Assembly (NCBI GenBank): GCA_963682055.1
Contig: OY821744.1
Coordinates: forward strand, 28,000,967 to 28,064,966
Length of the DNA: 64,000 bases
Direction of reading: 5' to 3'
Source: Primula veris
Lineage: Eukaryota > Streptophyta > Magnoliopsida > Ericales > Primulaceae
Position numbers and translations under genes: made by a program. Position 1 is the stretch's first letter. Each line of letters begins with the position of its first letter. The notes under the pieces are model-generated. The model was not told where the DNA came from. It did not search any database and saw nothing but the letters and a program-made list of their open reading frames with translations. Below, in pieces: positions 52,773 through 62,499 of the stretch.

Positions 52773-55491
52773 ATGGTTATTAAACACGGAGCTGGCAAGG
52801 GCCCGATGGTTGCCCCTAGACCACAACGCCTAGCCGTGATGGCCAACTCACTTCCTTTCCGGGCCATGGTCCTAGACCCGACCCTGAGCGTCGACCTCAA
52901 CGACAACAGCATCATGGTGAGGCTCCATGGGCCCAATCTCGAAGAGTTCCGCCAGCTCTGCGGGATCGGCGAAGGGTTCCGCCTCCGCAAGTGCCTGACC
53001 TCTGACGAGGTGAACGGGATCGTAGCGGATCCCAATAGTATGGTAACACTCTCCCTTTCTACTCTTCTTTATGGGGGTACCCACCTCCCTATTCCGGGGC
53101 TACTGGCGGAGCTCTGCGCTTGGACGCAGACTCTTCCGTGCCAGTGGCCACTGCAGGAACACCGGATCTGTGCCGGAATGGAAGCCCTCAACGAACTCCT
53201 GGGCTCGTCCCTGCTAGAGCCGTTGGGGCTTAGGGAACTCTTGGCTTGCTATGAGTTCCTTCAGAGCGAGCCGAGCTCCCAGGCCAAAAGCAGGCAACCC
53301 TACCTGCGGTGCCGGGCTTACAACCAATTGATCACGGGTAACTCCGATTCGAATCGGGGTTATACCCAAGATGTGATCGTGGTGGAGGGCGACTGGCTCC
53401 GCCGAGATGACCTGGTTCTACCCACCAGGCCGGGAAGGGTCCTTAGCAACAAGGATTTCAAGGCCACGGTCGCCATGAAGCTGTGGGGCCTTGGCAAAGC
53501 CAACGTCCAGTCGCTCGAAAGGGCCCTAAACTGGTGGGGCCCGGACGGAAATGACGTCGGTGCGCGTGATGCGGAGCGGTTGTTGGTATGTGGTTCCCCT
53601 ACCAGCTGCAAGGGGAACGAATTCAAATGGCCCCACAGGACCTTCTGTCCTGTGGGATACTCCCGGGACAGATGGGAGAAGGAGCAGGGGCTAGAGTCCA
53701 CCCTACCCCCTAAGACTCTCAAGGAAGCTGAGGCAGTCGAGGGGTCTGCTGAAAGAACCTTGAAGAAGGTGGTGAAATCGAGGCCGAAGCCGAGTGCCAG
53801 GGCGAAGGCCGTCGAGGCGAGATCTTTCGCTCCTTCGACGGCCGGGGTTTTCTTTGAGACCCGGTCTGATGGTACCGTCCTTCACTACCGAGTGGGGGCG
53901 GACGGTACCCGTACCTATATTGATGTGCATGGGAAGCCTCTGACAGAGGTTTTCCCCTTGAGCTCTAGGGAGCCCGCTGTGGGGAGCCCCCTACGCTTAG
54001 AAGATAGCCCATCTGAGGCAGAACCCTCCGGGCCAGCCTTGGGCACCTCAAGGACCAGGGTAAGTCGCTTCTTGTTTTTCTCAAATCTTCGTTTTTATAC
54101 TTAGCTAGATTTAGTTAATTTCTCTAACTCCTTTCTTGTGTGGTCTGTGTAGGTGGTCCGTTCCGACGAGGAGGAGGCGGATGAAGAGGCCGAGGAGGAG
54201 GCGGGGTTGGATGGCGAGGAGGCGGAGATTATTGAGCCCGAGGCTGGTGAGGGAGGGGTCGTCGGGGCAGGGGACAAGGAGGTGGAAGAGGTGGAGGCTT
54301 TGGAGCCCGAGGCTGAGGAGGAGGAGGGGGGTCGTCGGGACAAGGGACGACGAGGTGGTTGAAGTGGCTCCCACAGATGCTAAGGTAAAGACTTTGGAGA
54401 GGTTGGGAGGCCTGGCGGAGCAGTTGAGGCGTGAGCGAGCCGCTCGTAAAGCCGAAGCAGCCGAAGCTGCCAAGAGGAAGAGGGAGGAGTCGAAGGCCCC
54501 TCGGGATGCAAAGAAAGCCCGTGCCGGGGATTCTGAGCCGAGGGAGGATGCCAGGGAGCATGTGGTCGTTGCTGAAGAGCGAGCGGTGTCATCCATTCAG
54601 GCAAAGGGTCCGATGCCTAGCGCTTCGGGCTCAAGCTCAGGCTCTGGCTCCCCGTTCCCAAGGATGCCTATTCAGACTCCGGAGGAGGTCAAGGCGGCAG
54701 CCGGGGTTCGGAGCATTATGGAGGGCCATCCCTCTGCTGGCCTGCTTGCTCTGGCCTCGCTTCAGCAGCAAACTGTCGAGGCCGACCAACGTGGTCGCGA
54801 CTTTGCTTCCGCCATGACGTCGGCCATGGCCATGATCCCGCAGGTAAAACGTTGTTTTCGTTGTGCCATTGTCTTTCGTTTATTTCTTAAATTCTTGCTA
54901 AGTGTTTCTCTTCTTTTGTAGGCCTACTTGACGATGAACCAATACGTCTACCAGCAAGGGCAACTGGTGAGGTCGTGGGCTTCGAAGGCTGAGGCCAATG
55001 CTAAACAGGCCGAAGACGCTCTGAAGAAGGCGGAGGGGGCCCGGAAAAGGGCGGAGAGGGCCGAGGGTCTCGTCGAATCCTTGGAAGCTCGGAGAGCTGA
55101 GGCCGCGAAGGCCGGTGCTGAGGCCGAGGAGCGTGCCCAAGCTGCGGTAACGGCTCTGAAGGAGGTTGAAGCGAGCGTGGCCGATAAGGTGAAAGCTGCG
55201 GTCGAAGACGCTGAGGCCGGGGTGGCCGAAAAAGTAAAGGCTGCGGTTCAAGCCGTCGAGGCAGAGATGAGCGCCGCCTTGGAGCTATCGACACAGAAGG
55301 ACTTTAATTCCTTCTATGTCGATGGCTGGTCTGAGGCAGCAGCTTTTATGAGGGCGGGACCGGATCATCCGGTGTGGAACATGGAAAACATTTTTGTTCC
55401 GGTCCCCTCTGCTCCCGTTCCCGAGGTGGTCCCCTTAACCCCTCGAGCCCTTTCGGACGCCGATGCAGATGATGATGAGGGGGCATCTTAG
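52773..55491 (+). CDS. Tat-2 antisense gene (Transposase_28-like domain plus coiled coil), three exons
   Basis: Exons 52773-54059, 54153-54843 and 54922-55491. The two short introns (93 and 78 bp) have GTAAGT/GTAAAA donors and TAG acceptors, both in phase 0. Exon 1 (429 codons) has a domain resembling Pfam Transposase_28 at about residues 50-165, with YGGTHLPIPG matching FTGGLRLPFT of the Tat-1 gene. Exon 2 starts with an acidic Glu-rich stretch, then a basic helical part. Exon 3 is a long Ala/Glu/Lys coiled coil ending in an acidic tail. Exon 2 contains one extra base in a G6 run (54326-54331): its 691-bp length is one more than a whole number of codons, and coding switches frame there. Otherwise the product would be about 848 residues. 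Its function is unknown. Confidence 0.8.
54326..54331 (+). other. G6 run at the exon-2 frameshift
   Basis: The acidic frame runs into a stop at 54360-54362, while the following coding sequence is in another frame. The switch falls at GAGGAGGGGGGTCG. Confidence 0.7.
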
Positions 55492-55735
55492 GGCTTTTTG
55501 TGGTTTTTAGATTTTATTCTCGATGTAATTTCCTTTTTTGTACTTAGCATGTAATAGCTTTCCATTGAATGAAATGAAAAAACAATTTTGGACTTGTCTT
55601 TTATTCTTCTGTGTTTTATTTGTTTACTTCCATTGTGTTTTATACATTGTATACACGCTCCCAAATGAGTGGGCCTTAGTGCTTCGGCGTTGGGGCGCTC
55701 GTTTGATACAACTCATAACTTGCAAACCGAAGTAA

Positions 55736-56120
55736 CACATAGAAAATTTAAATGAACTGAAAAATTCAAGTAAATATGAACCGGGGTGCCGTATAGGCTC
55801 GTGTTCTGAAACACTTAGAAAATTTAAATGAACTGAAAAATTCAAGTAAATAGAACCGGGGTGCCGTATAGGCTCGTGTTCTGAAACACTTAGAGAAAAT
55901 TTAAATGAACTGAAAAATTCAAGTAAATAGAATCGGGGTGCCGTATAGGCTCGTGTTCTGAAACACTTAGAGAAAATTTAAATGAACTGAAAAATTCAAG
56001 TAAATAGAACCGGGGTGCCGTATAGGCTCGTGTTCTGAAACACTTAGAGAAAATTTAAATGAACTGAAAAATTCAAGTAAATAGAACCGGGGTGCCGTAT
56101 AGGCTCGTGTTCTGAAACAC
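55736..56120. repeat. 77-bp tandem repeat between the convergent Tat-2 genes
   Basis: Five units, starting near 55736, 55812, 55887, 55964 and 56041 and ending at 56118. Each has CACTTAGAGAAAATTTAAAT near its start and GGGGTGCCGTATAGGCTCGT toward its end. The units are nearly identical; the last three are exactly 77 bp apart. Confidence 0.96.
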
Positions 56121-56244
56121 TTGTAAAATTTAAATGAAATGTACGCCGGGGAGCTATTGAAATAACAACAGTTTTCATTTATAAAGCCCACAGGCATAAA
56201 TTTGCACCACATTCTTATTTACACAAAGTCATAAAGGCCGAGCC

Positions 56245-56463
56245 CTACTGGTAGTACTTCCTTAGGTTTTTGACGTTCCAAGGTCGGTCCACCGGGACGT
56301 CGTTGGGAAGACGGCCCAACAGGTAGGCCCCGTTCCCAACTGCACCGAGGATTCGATAGGGGCCTTCCCAATTGGGGCCTAGCTTGCCGTCGGACTGTAC
56401 CCTGGTGTTGTTGTTTACTTTTCGTAGCACGAGGTCTTCATCTTGGAAACGTCTGGCGTTCAC
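56245..56463 (-). CDS. Tat-2 integrase C-terminal segment
   Basis: About 70 codons that continue the integrase after a frame change. The segment has ARRFQDEDLVLRKV, then the GPY/F module with NWEGPYRI, and ends NVKNLRKYYQ. Compared with the Tat-1 integrase, about 30-35 residues between the end of the catalytic domain (NEKMMGQ) and this module are missing, so a deletion also put it out of frame with pol. Confidence 0.85.
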   Translation of the reverse strand: MNARRFQDEDLVLRKVNNNTRVQSDGKLGPNWEGPYRILGAVGNGAYLLGRLPNDVPVDRPWNVKNLRKYYQ

Positions 56464-59400
56464 TGCCCCATCATCTTTTCGTTAAGCCCGTTTTCCACAA
56501 TGTCCGTCCTCAGAGAGGGAAGCCCGATTTCTAACGGGATGATGGCCTCCATTCCGTAAGTGAGGCTATAGGGTGTCTGTTGAGTGCCCCGTCTTCTCGT
56601 CGTTCGGTAGGCCCATAGGACATGATACAGTTCTGCGGCCCATTGTCCTTTGGACTCGTCTAGCCTCTTCTTGATTCCGTCGAGCACGGTCTTATTTGAT
56701 ACCTCGGCTTGTCCGTTGCATTGGGGGTACGATGGGGTCGAATAGTAGTTCTTGATGTGATACTTTGCATACATCGCTTTTAATTTGACCCCGGTGAACT
56801 GTCCCCCATTGTCCGCGACGATTGAGTAGGGGATTCCGAATCTGGTGATCACGTCTCTCCAGAGGAAACGTATCACTTCGGCCTCTGTGATTTTCGCTAA
56901 GGCCACGGCCTCCACCCACTTTGAGAAGTAATCGGTGACCATGAGGAGGAACTTCTTCCCCCCCGGGGCTACGGGGAATGGTCCGATGATATCCATGCCC
57001 CACTGCGCAAAGGGCCAGGGCGAGGTCACGCTGCTCATTTTTTGCGCCGGGGCATGGGGTATGGGTGCGTACTTCTGACACTTCTCGCACCTGAGTACGA
57101 AAGCTTTGGTGTCCTTCTGCATGAGGGGCCACCAATATCCGTGGGTCAAGGCTCGGTTGGCCAGCGATCTGCCCCCGGTATGGCTCCCACACGTTCCTTC
57201 GTGAATTTCCTCCATGACCCTTATTACCATGTCGGGGTGGACGCAGAGTAGGTAGGGGCCAGAGAACAATCTTTTATAGAGCTTGTCGTTGGGAGCTATC
57301 CAGAATCCCAGTGTCGTTCTTCTTATTTTCTCGGCCCCTTTCTTATCATTGGGAAGATCACCGGAGCGATGGTATTCGATTATGGGGTCCATCCAGCTTG
57401 GCTCCGGCGGGAGGTCAGTCACCATGTTAATTGTTGCCTTAGCCTCGATGCTAGGCGAAGGGACATATTCTATGGTGATGACTCTCTCTTTCTTATCACT
57501 CATGACCGAGGCTAGGGTCGCTAGTGCATCGGCGTGGGTGTTCTCGTTTCTGTTGATGTTGACGATTCCTTGACATTCGAAGCTTTGGAGTATTCCGGAA
57601 GCGATAGCCACGTAGCTGGACATTCTGTCGTCCTTCGTCTGAAATTCACCACTGATCTGGCTGCTGACTAATTGAGAGTCCGTATGCACCAGTATCTTTT
57701 TGATTCCGAGGCTTCGGGCCATTTTTAAGCCGGCGATAACGGCCTCATATTCGGCCTCGTTATTGGTGGCTCTGAAGCCAAGTTGGATTGACTTCTCGAT
57801 CACATCCCCTTGTGGAGATCGGAGTACGACGCCGAGGCCGGACCCTTTCTTATTGGCGGCTCCATCCGCGTGCAAGGTCCAGGTCTCGGGGGCACAACCT
57901 GTGATGTCGGGGCATTGAGTCGTCCCAGTGAATTCCAACACGAAGTCGGCCAGGGCCTGTCCCTTGACGGACGCTCGCGGCGCATAGCTGATGTCGTAGG
58001 TATTCAAGTGGCAGGCCCACTTCATCATTCGTCGAGAGAGATCCCCCTTTTGGAGTATTTCTCGCACAGGCTGGTCAGTATAGACCACAATGTTGTGCGT
58101 AGAGAAATAGTGAGCAAGTTTTCGTGAGGCCACGACGAGGGCTAGGACGAGTTTTTCCAAAGGCATATACCTTGCCTCAGCATCGAGGAGAGTTTTGCTC
58201 ACGTAATAGATAGGCCTTTGCTCCCTGTCGAGTTCCTTGATGAGGACGGCGCTGACGGCTATCTCAGACACGGCCAGGTATAGGGTAAGGACATCGCCTG
58301 GGTCCGGCTTGGCTAGAAGGGGCGGACTTCCGAGGTAGTCCGCCAGCTCGGTGAACGCACGCCGGCATTCATCGGTCCATTCGAATCTCTTCTGAGCTTT
58401 TAAGGCCGTAAAGAACGGTTTGCATCGGTCCCCGAACCGGGCAATAAATCGGTTTAGGGCGGCGGCCATCCCGGCTAGCTTTTGTATGTCCTTTCTCTTC
58501 TCAGGTGTTTTCAAATTCTTCAAGGCAGAGATCTGGGACGGGTTCGCCTCTATGCCGCGGTGGGTCACCATGAACCCTAGGAATTTGCCGGCACCTACCC
58601 CGAAGGCACATTTAGAGGCGTTCAGCTTCAGGTCATGCCTTCGTATCATTTCGAAGGCCTCTCTCAGGTCGGATAGGTGGTGCTCCTCGTGGGTGCTTTT
58701 TACCACCATGTCGTCAATATAGACTTCCATGGTTCGGCCTATGTTCTTAGCGAATATCTTGGTGACCATCCTCTGATAGGTAGCCCCGGCGTTCTTGAGC
58801 CCAAAGGGCATCACTTTGTAGCAGTAATTTCCCCTTGGGGTGATGAAGGCAGTTTTTTCTTGGTCGGCCTCCGACATGGGTATTTGATGATAGCCGGAGC
58901 AGGCATCCAGGAAGCTCATTCTGGCGGCCCCGGCCGTAGAGTCCACTATTTGATCGATTTTGGGCAAGGGGAAAGGATCTTTGGGACAGGCTCGGTTGAG
59001 GCTCGTGTAGTCGATGCACACCCTCAGCTTCCCATTCTTTTTGGGGACCACTACGGGATTGGCGAGCCATCTGGGGTAATAAATCTCCCTGATGGCCCCG
59101 GCCAGCAGAAGCTTCTCTACTTCCTCGTTTATGGTATCGGCATGCTCTGGACTGACACGGCGCCCCTTTTGCATCACGGGCTTGGCATCCGGGTTGACGT
59201 TTAATCGGTGGCAGGCGAGGTCGGAACTGATTCCTGGCATCTCGCTTGGTTCCCATGCAAAATTGTCGAGGTATTGGAGAAGGAGTTCGACGAGGTCGGT
59301 GACCTCAGGTTTGGTAAGCTTTGCCCCCACCATAAAAAAGTGGTCCTCGTCATACCCCGGGATTCGGATTTTCAACAGTCCCTCCTCCGCCTTGTCTTCG

Positions 59401-61025
59401 GCCTTAGGCCCCATCTTTTTGTTTAGTTCCCTCAGCAGCTTAGGGTCCTCTGCCTCGATGTTCATGGCACTTTGGGCCGGCACCATCTTTTTGCCGGAGT
59501 ACACGGCCATGGCACAGCTGCGTGAAACTTTCTGATTTCCCGAGATGGTTTCCACACCAGACTCAGTTGGGTACTTAACCTTTTGGTGTAAGGTGGAGGA
59601 GACTCCATCTATTCCATGGAGCCACGGGCGCCCCAATATCACGTTGTAAACAGAGGGGACACTCACCACTGTGAACTCTACGCCCATAACTTTTGTACCC
59701 GTTTTCACAAGCAAGGTTATGTTTCCTCTGGGCTGGACCGCCTCCGAGCTGAATCCGTACAGGGGAGGAACGTCGGTTTCCAACTGTTCCTCTTTGAGTC
59801 CCATCTTTCGAAAGAGGTCTTCAAAGAGTATATTGACCGACGCTCCTTGATCGACGAGGATCCGTCCTACTGCGCAGAGGCCTATCTGTGCCGAGATAAC
59901 AAGGGCATCAGTGTGGGGCGCGTCCACCCCCACCAGATCGAAGTCAGTGAAGCTTACATCCGGCTTGGCATCGCGCTTATACTTTTTCCGGGGGCTGGAG
60001 CTTTCTGCGAGGCAGACGCGCTGCTTCATCGCTGCTTCCCGTGCCGAGGTCCTTTCTTCCCCATTATGGCTAGACCTTTTCGGCCCAGAGTGAATGACAT
60101 GACAGATCATCACCGGTGGAGGGAGGTCCCGCTGCCTCTCATCAACCCCTTCTCCATCTCGATCGGACTCCCTCCGTGATTTGACATATTTATCCATCAG
60201 GCCATCCCGGACCCATCCCTCGAGCCTGGCCTTCAGGCCATGGCACTCGTTGGTGTGATGGCCTCGACCCCTGTGGTATTCACATATCTTGTCGTTAGGC
60301 CCTGGGGCCGGCTCGTTCCGTAGTGGGAGAGGCCAAGAGAAGAAAGGCTCGTTCTCAATCTTGTTAAGAAGGTCGACGAGAGGTAGGCGAAAGGTGGTGG
60401 AATAGGCAGCGCCCGACCCCGAGGCGACAGGGGTTTGATGCCCCGGTCGGGGGTCCTCTTTTCTTCTTTTAGGGGCCGGTTGCGGGTTTCTTCCCGTTCG
60501 TGGCCGCTCCATCCTTTCCGCTATGGGCCGGTTTCTTCGAGGGCTCGTTGCGACGAACCGATCCCTTGGCTGGTCGATAAGGGCTACTGAACGTGTTGCC
60601 CCAGCTGACCTCATGTCCTTCTCTATGTCGATATGCTGTTTTATGAGGGACCTGAGTTGAGGAACAGAGTTGGGGGGGGTCGCGATCATCTCGTTTCGGA
60701 TCCTGCTCCCAACTACCATGTTTTGCCTGAAGGCAGCTATGGCGGTGGAGTCGGGACAGTCCGCGCATTCGGCATGCTTCAACCAAAACCGACTATCATA
60801 ATTCTCGAGGGTCTCTTTAGATTGGACCCTCACTTGATAGAGTTGCTCCGGCTGGGCAGCTCTCTCTTTCAAGTTTATGAACCGGTGTGCGAAGTCATAA
60901 GCTAGGTCGTCCCAACAGTGGATAGAATTGACGGGCAGGGACTGGAACCACTTACTAGTGAGCCTTCCCAGGCTGGCGGGAAAGCACCTGCACATTAATT
61001 GGTCAAGGTGTGACCAATGGTTCAT
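56460..61025 (-). CDS. Tat-2 gag (rest)-protease-RT-RNase H-aRNase H-integrase polyprotein
   Basis: 1521 codons. In order: retrotransposon gag domain (about 15-135); a zinc-knuckle-like CX2HX4HX4C (CEYHRGRGHHTNEC, 248-261); aspartic protease with LVDQGAS (Asp392); reverse transcriptase (about 615-800) with YIDD at 769-772; a gypsy RNase H (about 865-1030); a second, archaeal-type RNase H (about 1045-1180) with HADGAANKKG (Asp1053), TNNEAEYEA (Glu1090) and HTDSQLV (Asp1116); and integrase with a HHCC finger (His1275 to Cys1316) and catalytic residues Asp1345 (GMDIIG), Asp1405 (VADNGGQF) and Glu1441 (GQAEVSN). The dual RNase H is a Tat hallmark. The true gag start lies upstream in another frame (61738). 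The ORF ends at a frame change before the integrase tail. Confidence 0.94.
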   Translation of the reverse strand: MNHWSHLDQLMCRCFPASLGRLTSKWFQSLPVNSIHCWDDLAYDFAHRFINLKERAAQPEQLYQVRVQSKETLENYDSRFWLKHAECADCPDSTAIAAFRQNMVVGSRIRNEMIATPPNSVPQLRSLIKQHIDIEKDMRSAGATRSVALIDQPRDRFVATSPRRNRPIAERMERPRTGRNPQPAPKRRKEDPRPGHQTPVASGSGAAYSTTFRLPLVDLLNKIENEPFFSWPLPLRNEPAPGPNDKICEYHRGRGHHTNECHGLKARLEGWVRDGLMDKYVKSRRESDRDGEGVDERQRDLPPPVMICHVIHSGPKRSSHNGEERTSAREAAMKQRVCLAESSSPRKKYKRDAKPDVSFTDFDLVGVDAPHTDALVISAQIGLCAVGRILVDQGASVNILFEDLFRKMGLKEEQLETDVPPLYGFSSEAVQPRGNITLLVKTGTKVMGVEFTVVSVPSVYNVILGRPWLHGIDGVSSTLHQKVKYPTESGVETISGNQKVSRSCAMAVYSGKKMVPAQSAMNIEAEDPKLLRELNKKMGPKAEDKAEEGLLKIRIPGYDEDHFFMVGAKLTKPEVTDLVELLLQYLDNFAWEPSEMPGISSDLACHRLNVNPDAKPVMQKGRRVSPEHADTINEEVEKLLLAGAIREIYYPRWLANPVVVPKKNGKLRVCIDYTSLNRACPKDPFPLPKIDQIVDSTAGAARMSFLDACSGYHQIPMSEADQEKTAFITPRGNYCYKVMPFGLKNAGATYQRMVTKIFAKNIGRTMEVYIDDMVVKSTHEEHHLSDLREAFEMIRRHDLKLNASKCAFGVGAGKFLGFMVTHRGIEANPSQISALKNLKTPEKRKDIQKLAGMAAALNRFIARFGDRCKPFFTALKAQKRFEWTDECRRAFTELADYLGSPPLLAKPDPGDVLTLYLAVSEIAVSAVLIKELDREQRPIYYVSKTLLDAEARYMPLEKLVLALVVASRKLAHYFSTHNIVVYTDQPVREILQKGDLSRRMMKWACHLNTYDISYAPRASVKGQALADFVLEFTGTTQCPDITGCAPETWTLHADGAANKKGSGLGVVLRSPQGDVIEKSIQLGFRATNNEAEYEAVIAGLKMARSLGIKKILVHTDSQLVSSQISGEFQTKDDRMSSYVAIASGILQSFECQGIVNINRNENTHADALATLASVMSDKKERVITIEYVPSPSIEAKATINMVTDLPPEPSWMDPIIEYHRSGDLPNDKKGAEKIRRTTLGFWIAPNDKLYKRLFSGPYLLCVHPDMVIRVMEEIHEGTCGSHTGGRSLANRALTHGYWWPLMQKDTKAFVLRCEKCQKYAPIPHAPAQKMSSVTSPWPFAQWGMDIIGPFPVAPGGKKFLLMVTDYFSKWVEAVALAKITEAEVIRFLWRDVITRFGIPYSIVADNGGQFTGVKLKAMYAKYHIKNYYSTPSYPQCNGQAEVSNKTVLDGIKKRLDESKGQWAAELYHVLWAYRTTRRRGTQQTPYSLTYGMEAIIPLEIGLPSLRTDIVENGLNEKMMGQ

Positions 61026-61738
61026 CTGGTATCGGTAGTGTCGGAGATGAGTCTCTGGATCAGAGTCCGCGTTGAAGGTTTGGAGGATAGGGGCGATAAA
61101 GTTCCGGGGGGGGGGGGTGTACTGTATTCAATTTCGTCCGAGAACGGGGTGCTGCGGGTCGAGGCCACGATTTTCAACGCTGCCTCACCAGCTGCATCGT
61201 GCCGTCCGCGTCGGCCACGTCTCCGTGTCCGAGTTGGCTTATCGGTTCGGGCATGACTAGATTCTGGCCGTGAGTCCCGACTACCATCTTGCCAACGGAG
61301 CCGAGAGTGTATACTCCGCTCGTTATCGCGGCGAGAATTTCCTTCTTGGGAATGCTCCGACTCCGCACCCCTAGCCGGCTCCCTGGGAGTCTCTAGGGGG
61401 GGTCGTCGGAGGGGTCCCAACCTGGACATCACGCTTTTAACGGGGACTGGAACCGATTTGTCTTGGCTCGCGCCTTGAGCGGGCTCGAGTTCCGGCTCCA
61501 TCAGCGAGGCTATCAAGGCTTTCTGGGCCGCAAGAGCGACGAGCTCTTTTTGGTGGATATCGATCATCATCTCTGTTAGCTCGGTCCGCGATCGGGGTGC
61601 GGGAGCTGTTGCGGTCAAGGGAACGGGCTCCCTGGTAGATGCGGTCCTAGGGGTCTCATCAAAAGAAAGCGTTCTCGGCATCCCAAGAACGTGGGGGGGT
61701 CGAGACGATGGGGTGTCAAATCGGTTATTGCCAGACAT
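61022..61738 (-). CDS. Tat-2 gag N-terminal part, frameshifted from the rest
   Basis: Starts MSGNNRFDTPSSRPP at 61738, 43 bp from the priming site. The chain is Pro/Arg/Ser-rich and intrinsically disordered, with a short helix (MMIDIHQKELVALAAQKALI). After STPPPP the frame meets the G12 run on the plus strand (C12 in gag), and from there the true gag continues in the other frame: NFIAPILQTF and then DSDPETHLRHYRYQ, leading into the long pol ORF. The codons from 61105 to 61022 in this frame are therefore not gag. Confidence 0.85.
   Translation of the reverse strand: MSGNNRFDTPSSRPPHVLGMPRTLSFDETPRTASTREPVPLTATAPAPRSRTELTEMMIDIHQKELVALAAQKALIASLMEPELEPAQGASQDKSVPVPVKSVMSRLGPLRRPPLETPREPARGAESEHSQEGNSRRDNERSIHSRLRWQDGSRDSRPESSHARTDKPTRTRRRGRRGRHDAAGEAALKIVASTRSTPFSDEIEYSTPPPPGTLSPLSSKPSTRTLIQRLISDTTDTR
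61106..61117. repeat. G12 run at the gag frame change
   Basis: Twelve G on the plus strand (proline codons of gag). A one-base length change here explains the frame switch. Confidence 0.85.
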
Positions 61739-61780
61739 GTTTCTTTTAAGGACGGGGAGTCGAAGCTAACGCGTTCAGTT

Positions 61781-61797
61781 TCCCACAGACGGCGCCA
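61781..61797 (-). other. Tat-2 primer-binding site
   Basis: TGGCGCCGTCTGTGGGA on the minus strand, two bases after the 5' LTR end. It begins TGG as required for pairing to a tRNA CCA end. I did not assign the tRNA. Confidence 0.8.
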
Positions 61798-61799
61798 AT

Positions 61800-62494
61800 T
61801 GGTGAGCCTGATTTTCTTCCCAAGCTCGGCTTTCTCAATTCGCGTCGGCTCCAATCTTCCGAGGGATCCGTACTGGGGCAGGTTGGCTATGGTGACGAGG
61901 GGACTTTCGTACCTGCGCAGGAAACAAACAGGGGCCCGGGGTTGGTACCAGGTTTTTCCCTCTCCAACGATCAAGTCAGTATCGATGTTAACTGAAAGTA
62001 GGAATATAATTAAGGGTAAGGGATCGGGCCGGTTACAGGTCGTTGTATCGAGTGGTACAGATAGTGTTCTGGGGGTCCGGGTTGTTTAAGCTTTATCTCT
62101 CCTCTCTCTATTTGTGCGTCCTCCTCTAAGTGGTATTAGTGGGGGTATTTATAGTGTAATCAGAGGTGTATTAGCCCTTGGATCACTGTACTGTTTGGTG
62201 CTGATCCGACGGCTTCATGTCATTTATGACTCTGACAAGGGTACTGTCCTTCGTCGGGGCCCACAAGGGCTGGTCTGTGATTGGGCCACGTCGACGAAAC
62301 ACATAAGGGGTCCCCCAATGGGGGCAGCTGCATTAATGGGGGAAGCGTACTTAACAAGCTTCTTTAGGCCGGCCTAGGCACGACCCGGTCTCTCCAGGAC
62401 CGGGGTGATGAGTCACCCATGGTAGATAGGCCCGGATAGCCTGTTGCTGCGGTGATATCGACCCGGACGAGAGAATGTCGACATTCCCTCGCCA
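61800..62494 (-). repeat. Tat-2 5' LTR
   Basis: 695 bp. The minus-strand TATA box TATAAATA at 62146-62153 is the probable promoter for gag-pol. The outer edge abuts TTGTA. Confidence 0.95.
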
Positions 62495-62499
62495 TTGTA

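Larger units (their letters stand above)
51575..62494 (-). mobile_element. Tat-2, nearly complete Ty3/gypsy Tat element with antisense gene
   Basis: The LTRs are 51575-52268 and 61800-62494, differing by about four substitutions and one indel. A perfect 5-bp target duplication TTGTA lies outside (51570-51574 and 62495-62499). The LTR ends are TGGCGAG and CTCGCCA. Minus strand: priming site, gag, protease, RT, RNase H, a second RNase H, integrase. Plus strand: a three-exon gene with its own promoter between pol and the 3' LTR. Two tandem RNase H domains plus an antisense ORF are traits of the Tat lineage. The base composition is much more GC-rich than the host DNA. Despite the young LTRs, gag is frameshifted at a G12 run and the integrase C-terminus carries a deletion. 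Confidence 0.96.

Noticed and set aside
56692..57192. Other long minus-strand ORFs in alternative frames of Tat-2 pol (also 58747-59256)
   Set aside because: They overlap the 1521-codon polyprotein, which has all catalytic motifs; their sequences are basic, Pro/Arg-rich shadow translations.
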